This document shows, piece by piece, positions 1-5,355 of a stretch of DNA of 8,983 nt. The notes beneath the pieces were generated by a model, which saw nothing but the letters and a program-made list of their open reading frames with translations, had not been told where the DNA came from and made no database searches. Numbering within the stretch: position 1 is the first letter of the stretch; each line of letters opens with the position of its first letter. The position numbers were made by a program, and so were the translations under genes. The stretch is from Solirubrobacterales bacterium (GTDB lineage Bacteria; Actinomycetota; Thermoleophilia; Solirubrobacterales; Solirubrobacteraceae): contig JAATFK010000004.1 in assembly GCA_015655225.1 (NCBI GenBank), positions 1-8,983 of the forward strand, written 5' to 3'.

Positions 1-876
1 TCGCGGGACCAGCACCCGGACGGCGTCGGGCAGCACGCGGACCGTCGCCGGCAGGCGCGCGATCGGGTCGCCGTCGGCGTAGAGCACGAAGGGGCGGTCG
101 GCCGCGATCCGCAGCTCGCGGGCGGGGCGGATGGCGACCTCGCGGTTGTGGACGTGCCTGCCCCAGAAGACCTTCGGCAGCCCCGAGGCGTAGCGCAGCT
201 TCGAGACGCCCTCGATCGTCACCACGTCGAACTGGCCGTCGTCGAGCGCGGCGTCGGGCGCGAGCCGCATGCCGCCGCCGAAGGCCTGGCCGTTCGCGGC
301 GGCGACGCTGAAGCCGACGAACGCGGAGCGGACGCCGTCCAGCTCCAGCTCGAACGTCGCCGGCCGCCAGCGCGCCATCGCGCCCACCGCGCCCCAGAGG
401 TAGGCGGCGCCGCCGGGGACCCGCGTCGCGTTCGCGATCCGGTTCGCGTCGGAGTCGAAGCCGCAGCTCGCGATCCCGACGAAGCAGCGGCCGCCGACCT
501 CGCCGAGGTCGATCGCGCGCGTCGCGCCGTCGGCGATCACGCGGCAGGCGGCATCGAGGTCGCGCGGGATCTTCAGCGTGCGCGCGAAGTCGTTGCCGCG
601 GCCGCCCGGGACGATCGCGAGCAGGCCGTCGCCTCCGGCGTCGTGCAGCGCCCCGGCGACCGCGCCGACGATCCCGTCCCCGCCGCAGGCGGCCGCGACC
701 TCGCCGGCGGTGGCGGCCGCGACCGCCAGCTCGCGCGCGTGGTCGAGGCTCGTCGTGCGCTCGACGTGGAAGCGCAGCCCGCTCGCGCGCAGCGCCGCCT
801 CGACGCGCGGCAGCGCGCGGCCGGCGCGGCCCCCGCCGGCGGAGGGGTTGACGATCAGGGCGACGTCGCGGTCCAT
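1..876 (-). CDS. Diacylglycerol/lipid kinase family protein (DAGK catalytic domain, YegS/DgkB type), 3' end cut by window edge
   Basis: Reading leftward from ATG at 876, the frame stays open for 292 codons to base 1. It is absent from simple ORF lists because its stop lies outside the window. The family phosphorylates diacylglycerol or related lipids with ATP at the cytoplasmic membrane face. Visible motifs: N-terminal VNPSAGGGRA (residues 9-18), the nucleotide-binding GGDGI (65-69), GGRGNDFAR (91-99, the actinobacterial form of the usual GTGNDFA), NGQAFGGGMRLAPDA (195-209) and DDGQFDVV (212-219). ADGDP (267-271) lies where many members have DGE, so the usual glutamate is a conservative Asp. 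Family members are about 300 residues, so only the last few residues are probably missing. The start is 7 bp after the stop of the upstream 93-residue gene, with no clear Shine-Dalgarno, which suggests co-transcription and perhaps translational coupling. The lipid substrate cannot be read from the sequence. Confidence 0.9.
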   Translation of the reverse strand, partial: MDRDVALIVNPSAGGGRAGRALPRVEAALRASGLRFHVERTTSLDHARELAVAAATAGEVAAACGGDGIVGAVAGALHDAGGDGLLAIVPGGRGNDFARTLKIPRDLDAACRVIADGATRAIDLGEVGGRCFVGIASCGFDSDANRIANATRVPGGAAYLWGAVGAMARWRPATFELELDGVRSAFVGFSVAAANGQAFGGGMRLAPDAALDDGQFDVVTIEGVSKLRYASGLPKVFWGRHVHNREVAIRPARELRIAADRPFVLYADGDPIARLPATVRVLPDAVRVLVPR

Positions 877-883
877 CGTCGGC

Positions 884-1165
884 TCAGCGGGCCCAGCCAC
901 GGTCGCGTAGGAAGTCGGCGACGACCTCGGGGCGGTCGGTCACGACGTAGGCGTCGACCATCGCGCCGTCGGTGTTGATCGTGATCGAGAGGCCGCTCGC
1001 GACCGTCCGCACCTTCGAGATCGGGGCGATCGGGCGGCCCGCGCCCATCCGCGGCGTGACGCGCCCGGTGGCGACGCTGTGGACCGCCTCGTGGGCCGCG
1101 AGGCCGTCGAGCAGACGGCGGTAGCCCTTCGTCGAGGAGTGCTTGTGGTGCGTTCGTCGGCGCAT
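884..1165 (-). CDS. Small conserved protein, probable DUF2103 (predicted metal-binding) family
   Basis: The product is 93 residues starting MRRRTHHKHSSTKGYRR. The N-terminus is basic and has a His-rich HHKHSST patch (residues 6-12). A TGRVTPRMGAGRP stretch and a C-terminal half with alternating beta-like segments (SGLSITINTDG, MVDAYVVTD) follow. This order, His-Ser-Ser/Thr then a conserved GRV loop then a beta-rich end, resembles what I remember of DUF2103, annotated as a putative metal-binding protein of unknown function. I could not check this against a profile. The only reasonable start is ATG 1165: the ATG-like triplets just upstream are out of frame or hit stops. A CATAAT hexamer lies 11 nt before the start. 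The stop is 7 bp before the lipid kinase ATG, so the two form a probable operon. No biochemical role is assigned. Confidence 0.65.
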   Translation of the reverse strand: MRRRTHHKHSSTKGYRRLLDGLAAHEAVHSVATGRVTPRMGAGRPIAPISKVRTVASGLSITINTDGAMVDAYVVTDRPEVVADFLRDRGWAR

Positions 1166-1175
1166 CGAGTCATCC

Positions 1176-1181
1176 CATTAT
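1176..1181 (+). promoter_or_regulatory. -10 element CATTAT for the cyclophilin lipoprotein gene
   Basis: CATTAT matches TATAAT at four of six positions and ends 11 nt before GTG 1193. No Shine-Dalgarno lies between it and the start, which suggests a very short leader. It occupies the same bases as the opposite-strand CATAAT box. Confidence 0.42.
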
Positions 1182-1182
1182 G
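1177..1182 (-). promoter_or_regulatory. -10 element CATAAT for the DUF2103-kinase operon
   Basis: CATAAT matches TATAAT at five of six positions and ends 11 nt before ATG 1165. A start point about 7 nt downstream leaves a leader of roughly 5 nt. No -35 match is visible. It overlaps the plus-strand -10 of the cyclophilin gene. Confidence 0.5.
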
Positions 1183-1192
1183 CTTCGGCGCC

Positions 1193-1882
1193 GTGCGTCG
1201 CCTGCTCCCGTCCCTCCTGCTGCTCGCGCTGCTGGCCGTCGTGCTCGCCGCCTGCGGCAGCTCCAAGAGCACGCCCGCGACGAGCGCGACGACCGCCACG
1301 ACGGCCGCCGCAAGCGCCTGCCGCAGAGTCGCGCAGCCGAACCCGAAGGGCTCGCTGAAGCTCGCCAAGCCGACGCTCGTGCTCGACGCGGCGAAGACCT
1401 GGAGCGCGACCGTGCAGACGAACTGCGGGACGTTCACGATCGCGCTCGACGTGAGAGAGGCGCCGAAGACGGCGGCCTCGTTCGTCTACCTCGCGCGCAA
1501 GAAGTTCTACGACGACCTCACCTTCCACCGGATCGCGCCCGGCTTCGTGATCCAGGGCGGCGACCCGCTCGGGACCGGCACCGGCGGCCCCGGCTACACG
1601 ATCGTCGAGGCGCCGCCGCAGAACGTCCGCTACACGCACGGCGTCGTCGCGATGGCGAAGACGGCGACCGAGCCCGACGGCGCGTCCGGCAGCCAGTTCT
1701 ACATCGTGATCGGCGCCGACGCCCAGCTGCCGCCGCAGTACGCGGTGCTGGGGAAGGTGACGAGAGGGCTCGACGTGGTCGACCGGATCGGGAAGCTGCC
1801 GCTGCAGAGCGACGACCCGCAGGGCGCGCCGCCGGTCAGCCCGGTCGTGATGCAGCGCGTCACGGTCTCCTCGACCGGCTGA
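1193..1882 (+). CDS. Secreted lipoprotein peptidyl-prolyl cis-trans isomerase, cyclophilin type
   Basis: The product is a 229-residue protein predicted to isomerise peptidyl-proline bonds on the outer face of the membrane. The N-terminus MRRLLPSLLLLALLAVVL is followed by lipobox LAAC with Cys21 as the lipidation site, then a Ser/Thr/Ala-rich tether to about residue 45. The cyclophilin domain covers about residues 70-229 and shows FHRIAPGFVIQGGDP (catalytic Arg113, Gln121), GTGTGGPGY, GSQFYI (166-171) and YAVLGKVTRGLDVVDRIG. Cys43 and Cys78 are the other cysteines and could form a disulfide outside the cell. The reading frame is open upstream to ATG 1079, but that start would overlap the divergent DUF2103 gene and bury the signal peptide. 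GTG 1193 gives a textbook lipoprotein signal and sits 11 nt after CATTAT. Three of its ten Arg codons are AGA. Confidence 0.92.
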   Translation: MRRLLPSLLLLALLAVVLAACGSSKSTPATSATTATTAAASACRRVAQPNPKGSLKLAKPTLVLDAAKTWSATVQTNCGTFTIALDVREAPKTAASFVYLARKKFYDDLTFHRIAPGFVIQGGDPLGTGTGGPGYTIVEAPPQNVRYTHGVVAMAKTATEPDGASGSQFYIVIGADAQLPPQYAVLGKVTRGLDVVDRIGKLPLQSDDPQGAPPVSPVVMQRVTVSSTG

Positions 1883-1885
1883 GGC

Positions 1886-1914
1886 CGGCCCCCGCGCGCG
1901 GGTGGCGGGGGTCG
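1886..1914 (+). terminator. Hairpin 4 nt after the cyclophilin stop, probable terminator
   Basis: CCCCCGC (1889-1895) pairs with GCGGGGG (1905-1911) across a 9-nt loop. Three further outer pairs (one a G-U) extend the stem to about 10 bp at 1886-1914. There is no T-run, so this is a GC-rich stem rather than a classical intrinsic terminator. Confidence 0.45.
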
Positions 1915-1995
1915 CCGGGCGCGGCTGGCCGCTGCCGCCGCGCCCGTCGGTAGCGTCCGACCCCGGCGCTCCTCGGCGCCCGGAAGCTCGATCTC

Positions 1996-2001
1996 GGGAG
2001 G
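1996..2001 (+). promoter_or_regulatory. Shine-Dalgarno GGGAGG of the collagen-like gene
   Basis: GGGAGG lies 6 nt before ATG 2008 and fixes that start. It is the only strong ribosome binding site I find in the window. A weak -10-like TAGCGT at 1951-1956 would give a leader of about 45 nt, so this gene appears to use a leadered mRNA, unlike its neighbours. Confidence 0.7.
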
Positions 2002-2007
2002 CAACAA

Positions 2008-2970
2008 ATGGTCGGTCGTGGTGCAAGGCGCCTGCGTCAGCACGCGCCGTGGTTCGTGGCGCTGTTCTTCGCGCTCGGAGGCGGGTCCTACGCGCTCGCG
2101 AGCGGGTCCTCGTCGGGCGGGTCCAAAAGGATCTACGCGTGCGTCACGCAGGACTACGGGACGCTGAACCTCTCGAACGCGACGCGCAGATGTCCGACGG
2201 GCCAGCGGAAGATCTCCTGGAGCGCGGACGGGACAGCCGGCCCGCGCGGCCTGCGCGGCGCGACCGGCCCCAAGGGCGCCGCCGGCGCGACCGGCCCTAC
2301 GGGCGCACCCGGAGCGACCGGCGCCAAGGGCGCCACGGGAGCGACCGGCGGGGTCGGGCCGGCTGGCGCCACGGGCGCGGCCGGAGCGATTGGACCGGCC
2401 GGACCCGCCGGATCGACGGGGGCGAAGGGCGACACCGGCGAGACCGGCCCGCGGGGCGACACCGGCGCGACCGGTCCGATCGGCCCGATCGGTCCGCAGG
2501 GCGACACCGGCCCGCAGGGCGCGCCCGGCGCGAACGGCAGAGACGGCGCGAGCGCCCCCGCCGACTACGCCCACGTCTACAACCAGGGCGCGGAGGTCGT
2601 CCCGGTCGAGGCAGACATCACCTTCGACTCGACCGGCGTCGCGGCTGGCGTCAGCCACGCTCCGGGCAACGCGGGGATCGTCGTCGACTCGGCCGGCGTC
2701 TACGAGGTGCGCTTCGAGGTCAACGGCGTCGAGCCGAATCAGTTCGCGCTCTTCGACAACGGAGCGCCGCTCGCGGGGGCCACGTTCGGCTCCAGCGCCG
2801 GGACCGACACGACCGTCGGTGACACGATGGTGCAGCTCGACGCCGGCGACGTGCTGACGCTGCGCAATCACAGCTCCTCGACCGCCGTCACGCTGCAGAC
2901 GCTCGCCGGCGGGACGCAGATCAACGTCAACGCGTCGCTGACGGTCCAGCGGCTGCCCGACAGCCCTTAG
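2008..2970 (+). CDS. Collagen-like (Gly-X-Y repeat) membrane-anchored or secreted protein with C-terminal jelly-roll-like domain
   Basis: The product has 320 residues. Order: a short basic N-terminus (1-14), a hydrophobic segment [17 protein letters not shown] (15-31) acting as signal or anchor, and a short module with Cys45 and Cys62 ending in ISW (about 41-71). Then come 36 unbroken Gly-X-Y triplets (75-182), followed by 138 non-collagenous residues (183-320) rich in beta-like stretches ([33 protein letters not shown]). The C-terminal part resembles the C1q/TNF-like or BclA-type trimerisation domain that follows bacterial collagen repeats. That similarity is by pattern only. Thr and Ala dominate the X and Y positions, with Pro scattered, as in bacterial triple helices that lack hydroxyproline. 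The likely role is a trimeric cell-surface fibre, with partner unknown. Its TAG stop overlaps the stop codon of the convergent SRAP gene within the four bases TTAG. Confidence 0.88.
   Translation: MVGRGARRLRQHAPWFVALFFALGGGSYALASGSSSGGSKRIYACVTQDYGTLNLSNATRRCPTGQRKISWSADGTAGPRGLRGATGPKGAAGATGPTGAPGATGAKGATGATGGVGPAGATGAAGAIGPAGPAGSTGAKGDTGETGPRGDTGATGPIGPIGPQGDTGPQGAPGANGRDGASAPADYAHVYNQGAEVVPVEADITFDSTGVAAGVSHAPGNAGIVVDSAGVYEVRFEVNGVEPNQFALFDNGAPLAGATFGSSAGTDTTVGDTMVQLDAGDVLTLRNHSSSTAVTLQTLAGGTQINVNASLTVQRLPDSP
2230..2553 (+). repeat. Collagen triplet repeat (36 x Gly-X-Y)
   Basis: This in-frame 9-nt-periodic repeat encodes 36 consecutive Gly-X-Y triplets with no interruption. GAT (Gly-Ala-Thr) recurs most often, in the first half. 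The second half contains charged GDT/GET/GAK/GPR triplets, suitable for interchain salt bridges. The DNA copies have diverged, so this is a coding repeat and not a satellite array. Confidence 0.95.
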
Positions 2971-3692
2971 AAGAGGGCAGCCTGCGGCGGCGGATCGGCC
3001 GCCGCAGGCAGGGCGGGCTCGACCTCAGCGTCCGCGTCCGCGAGGCACTCGGGCCCGTCGTAGCGGGCGTCGTTGACCGCCTTCGAGACCGCCCGTGCCC
3101 GCGTCTGCTCGGGCGCGAGCGGTGCCAGCAGCGTCCGCAGGTGCTCGGGGGAGGCGTCGGGGTCGAGCCAGACCTCCTCCAGCTCGGGCGCGAGGATCAC
3201 CGGCATGCGCGGGTGGATCGGCGCGATCGCGGCGTTCGCCTCCGTCGTCACGATCGTGCAGCTGCGCAGCCACTCCTCCGTGGCAGGGTCCTTCCAGCCG
3301 GTCCAGAGGCCCGCGAACGCGAACGGCGCGCCGTCGCTACGGGTGATGTGGAACGGCTGTCTGCGGCCGTCGCGTGTCCACTCGTAGAAGCCGTCGGCGA
3401 CGATCAGGCAGCGGTGGCGTCTGAACGCGTCGCGGAAGGCGGGCTTCTCGGCGACCGTCTCGGCGCGCGCGTTGATCATTCTGAAGCCGACCGACGGGTC
3501 CTTCGCCCACGGCGGCGTGAAGCCCCAGCGCAGCGTCGAGGCCTCCGCGACGCCGTCCCGCTCGCGGATCGCGACGACGTCGTCGCCGGGCGCGACGTTG
3601 AAGCGTCGCTCCAGCTCGACCGACTCGCCGATCGGGAAGCGCTGGCGCAGATCGCCGGCGATCGTCGTTGCGATGGTGAAGCGACCGCACAT
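2967..3692 (-). CDS. SRAP-domain protein (YedK/HMCES family), abasic-site DNA-protein crosslinking
   Basis: The product has 241 residues. SRAP proteins cap abasic sites in single-stranded DNA by a thiazolidine link through the N-terminal Cys exposed after Met removal. The start must therefore be ATG 3692 (MCGRFT, Cys2), not the in-frame GTG six bases upstream. Family signatures in order: [11 protein letters not shown] (29-39), RWGFTPPWA (55-63), MINARAET (72-79, Asn74), [12 protein letters not shown] (94-105, Glu104), FAFAGLW (124-130) and IHPRMPV (159-165, His160). The C-terminus has [12 protein letters not shown] and the typical short hydrophobic end ALF. All active-site residues known for E. 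coli YedK (Cys, Asn, Glu, His) are present at nearly identical spacing. It lies 27 bp after the stop of the unknown TM gene, with TACCCT 9 nt before its start. The last codons contain a perfect 12-bp inverted repeat. Confidence 0.96.
   Translation of the reverse strand: MCGRFTIATTIAGDLRQRFPIGESVELERRFNVAPGDDVVAIRERDGVAEASTLRWGFTPPWAKDPSVGFRMINARAETVAEKPAFRDAFRRHRCLIVADGFYEWTRDGRRQPFHITRSDGAPFAFAGLWTGWKDPATEEWLRSCTIVTTEANAAIAPIHPRMPVILAPELEEVWLDPDASPEHLRTLLAPLAPEQTRARAVSKAVNDARYDGPECLADADAEVEPALPAAADPPPQAALF
2980..3009. terminator. Perfect 12-bp hairpin, candidate bidirectional terminator inside the SRAP 3' end
   Basis: GCCTGCGGCGGC (2980-2991) and GCCGCCGCAGGC (2998-3009) are perfect reverse complements around the loop GGATCG. 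The stem starts 9 nt after the collagen-like stop. On the other strand it falls in the final codons of SRAP (AAADPPPQA) and is followed by the pyrimidine-rich TGCCCTCTTCTAA. It is the only place where either convergent gene could end its transcript without running deep into the other. Confidence 0.55.
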
Positions 3693-3701
3693 GGTCACTT
3701 C

Positions 3702-3707
3702 AGGGTA
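3702..3707 (-). promoter_or_regulatory. -10-like TACCCT before the SRAP gene
   Basis: TACCCT ends 9 nt before ATG 3692, which predicts an almost leaderless SRAP transcript. It fits the consensus at four of six positions, including the key TA and the final T. Read-through from the upstream gene is also possible. Confidence 0.4.
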
Positions 3708-3719
3708 GCCAGCCTGCGG

Positions 3720-4328
3720 CTAGCCGGCCGCTGCTCTAGCTCTCGCGCGGGCCTGTCTGCGACGCCCGAAGACCGCCATCACGCCGATCACGACGATGAT
3801 GATCAGCAGGCCGATCAACAGTCCGCCGCCGATCCCGACGCCGCCGAACGGCAGCGACACCAGCTCGGCGATCCCGAGCCCGACCGCGAGCAGCACGACC
3901 ACGATCCCGATCACGATCGCGAAGCCGCGGACTCTCAGCAGGGCGCTGGAGCCGGGCGGCGGCGCGAGCAGGCCCATCACGCGCAGCATGAAGAGCTGCC
4001 GGTTGCTGGGCGGCTCCTGACCGAGTCTCGTGACGGCGTCGCGCAGGTCGCCCGCGCGCCGCTCGGCGAGCGCGATCGACGCGTCCGCCATCCGGCGCAG
4101 CTGCAGCCGCTCCTGCGGCCGGGCGGCCGCGATCGCGCGCTGGTAGTAGGCGCGGGTCGCTCTCGCGTCGTAGCGCTCCGCCGCGCGGGCGCCGAGGATC
4201 GCGAGCGCCGCCGACTTGTATCTCGTCTCGGCCTCGAGCTCCTCGTTGGAGCGGGACTCGAGCTGCTGCATCGCGGCCATGCCGCCGCGCTGCTCGACCC
4301 GCATCTGCTGCTGTCGCTGTCTCGCCAT
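3720..4328 (-). CDS. Unrecognised protein with helical N-terminal region and two C-terminal membrane segments
   Basis: The product has 202 residues and I do not recognise the family. Residues 1-115 are highly charged and look helical: a Gln/Arg-rich start (MARQRQQQMRVEQRGG) and then repeated Ala/Arg/Glu helices (YKSAALAILGARAAERYDARATRAYYQRAIAAARPQ in part) that could form a TPR-like or coiled-coil bundle. Two membrane segments follow: GFAIVIGIVVVLLAVGLGI (about 135-157) and GGLLIGLLIIIVVIGVMAVF (about 166-187). They are joined by a short LPFGGVG turn and end in a basic tail GRRRQARARARAAAG. The positive tail and long N-terminus suggest both ends lie in the cytoplasm. ATG 4328 is preferred over GTG 4337 because TACACT ends 9 nt before it. 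Three AGA codons crowd the last fifteen codons. It lies between the 3D-domain gene and SRAP on the same strand, which does not reveal a function. Confidence 0.72.
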   Translation of the reverse strand: MARQRQQQMRVEQRGGMAAMQQLESRSNEELEAETRYKSAALAILGARAAERYDARATRAYYQRAIAAARPQERLQLRRMADASIALAERRAGDLRDAVTRLGQEPPSNRQLFMLRVMGLLAPPPGSSALLRVRGFAIVIGIVVVLLAVGLGIAELVSLPFGGVGIGGGLLIGLLIIIVVIGVMAVFGRRRQARARARAAAG

Positions 4329-4330
4329 CG

Positions 4331-4350
4331 CGGCCACAGTGTAGTGGCCG
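4331..4350 (-). promoter_or_regulatory. 7-bp perfect inverted repeat framing the -10 box TACACT: operator or terminator
   Basis: CGGCCAC (4331-4337) and GTGGCCG (4344-4350) are perfect reverse complements. The six bases between them are exactly the minus-strand hexamer TACACT (4343 to 4338), which ends 9 nt before ATG 4328. The element starts about 24 nt after the stop of the 3D-domain gene. It could be that gene's terminator hairpin, an operator over the next promoter, or both. No -35 match is visible. Confidence 0.5.
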
Positions 4351-4373
4351 GCGGGGCAGGAGCGGCGACTGAC

Positions 4374-5243
4374 TCAGGGCGCGGCGGCGCCGCCCGTGGG
4401 CGTGCTCGGCGCCGTGGGCTTGGTGCTCGGCGACGCGGCGCCCGACGGCGGCGCGGTCGCGCCGCTCGCGGAGGGTCCGCCCTTCCCGACCGACTTGCCG
4501 GGCGGGACGACGTAGATCCGCTGGTCCATCAGCAGCTGGCCGCCGATGTCGGGCGTCGCCGGCGGCGGACGGTAGACGTCGATGTGGCGGCCGATGATCG
4601 CGCCGCCGGTGTCGGCCGCCGTGAACCAGCCGTGGCCGGCGGTGTTGCGGTAGGCGGCGACGTAGACGCGGCTGCCGAGCGGGATCATGCTCGGGTCGAC
4701 CGCGATGCTCTGGTAGTAGCTGAGCGGCTTCGAGGGACCGCTCGCGAAGCTGACGCCGGGCAGCGGGACGTACTTCGCGCCGGCGCCGTCGGACCAGCCG
4801 CCACCGTCGAGCGGGAACGTCAGCTGCTTGGACTTCGTCAGGTAGTAGGCGCCCGCTCGCCAGACCGGGCTGCCGCCCTTCCAGCCGCTGCTGCCGGCGA
4901 CGCTCGGGTGCGCGGCGGCGTTGACCCAGCCACCGTCTCCGAGCGCGTCGATGTGGTAGAGCTGGCCGTCGAGGCCGATCCCGTCGCCCTCCATCGAGAG
5001 GCCGGTCGCGGAGTAGAGCCAGTCGATCCGGTGCTTGCCGGGAATCCCGGGCGCGGCGACCTTCTTGCCGACGAACCACGACTCCGGGGCGGGGTAGTAC
5101 TCCGTCACCTCGACCGCGTTCAGCCAGGCGGCCTTCGCGATCGGCTTGGCGGTCGCGGCGGCGGTCCCGCCGACGGCCGACGCCAGCGCGAACGCGCTCG
5201 CGAGCAGGACGGCCAGCAGGAACGTGGGGCGACGGCGGGTCAC
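4374..5243 (-). CDS. Secreted 3D-domain (Asp-Asp-Asp) protein, probable cell-wall-associated
   Basis: The product has 289 residues from GTG 5243. TRRRPTFLLAVLLASAFALASAVGGTAAATA forms a signal peptide (about 1-30). Next come VEVTEYYPAPESWFVGK and WLYSATGLSMEGDGIGLDG, and then a Trp/Gly-rich stretch. The 3D core is IAVDPSMIPLGSRVYVAAY (Asp183), TAADTGGAIIG (Asp211) and RHIDVY (Asp222). The three aspartates define the domain, which is found in lytic transglycosylases such as MltA and in resuscitation or wall-lytic proteins and has a double-psi beta-barrel fold. Here about 110 extra residues separate the TEYYPA strand from the IAVDP strand. A Pro/Ser/Thr/Ala tail (about 252-289) probably spans or binds the wall. 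Enzyme activity is not proven by the sequence. GTG 5243 is chosen because it gives a normal signal peptide and TAGCCT lies 10 nt before it. ATG 5297 is an in-frame alternative that would add 18 hydrophilic residues. Confidence 0.85.
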   Translation of the reverse strand: MTRRRPTFLLAVLLASAFALASAVGGTAAATAKPIAKAAWLNAVEVTEYYPAPESWFVGKKVAAPGIPGKHRIDWLYSATGLSMEGDGIGLDGQLYHIDALGDGGWVNAAAHPSVAGSSGWKGGSPVWRAGAYYLTKSKQLTFPLDGGGWSDGAGAKYVPLPGVSFASGPSKPLSYYQSIAVDPSMIPLGSRVYVAAYRNTAGHGWFTAADTGGAIIGRHIDVYRPPPATPDIGGQLLMDQRIYVVPPGKSVGKGGPSASGATAPPSGAASPSTKPTAPSTPTGGAAAP

Positions 5244-5253
5244 GGCTTCGCGC

Positions 5254-5259
5254 AGGCTA
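5254..5259 (-). promoter_or_regulatory. -10-like TAGCCT before the 3D-domain gene
   Basis: TAGCCT ends 10 nt before GTG 5243, the spacing seen before several other genes here. It supports the GTG start over ATG 5297. The match is weak (TA and final T). Confidence 0.33.
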
Positions 5260-5330
5260 CGACACGGGTGGGCGGGCAGATCATCTCGGTCAGGCATAGA
5301 CGCGGGAAACACGCACTTGAGCCCTGCGAC

Positions 5331-5348
5331 GCGCTGTGCGGTCAGCGC
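5331..5348 (-). terminator. Small hairpin 7 nt after the DyP peroxidase stop
   Basis: GCGCTG (5331-5336) and CAGCGC (5343-5348) form a perfect 6-bp stem with a 6-nt loop directly after the peroxidase stop at 5356. Two flanking G-U pairs could lengthen it. There is no T-run, so termination here is uncertain. Confidence 0.33.
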
Positions 5349-5355
5349 ACGGACC

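Noticed and set aside
148..978. 276-codon open frame on the plus strand
   Set aside because: It is antisense to the lipid kinase, whose motifs are intact. The composition is shadow-like.
1079..1192. N-terminal extension of the cyclophilin from ATG 1079
   Set aside because: It would overlap the divergent DUF2103-like gene and bury a perfect lipoprotein signal peptide that begins at GTG 1193.
2230..2553. DNA tandem repeat or CRISPR-like array
   Set aside because: The periodicity is that of Gly-X-Y codons in an intact gene. Units are degenerate, with no fixed repeat-spacer structure.
3705..3725. Short inverted repeat TAGCC / GGCTA before SRAP as a terminator
   Set aside because: It has only five base pairs, overlaps the upstream stop codon and the SRAP -10 box, and has no T-run.
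5244..5330. Possible cyclic-di-AMP (ydaO-type) riboswitch before the 3D-domain gene, since such switches often control actinobacterial wall enzymes
   Set aside because: I could not find the conserved core segments of that riboswitch, and the candidate -10 box 10 nt before GTG 5243 would leave no leader to hold it.
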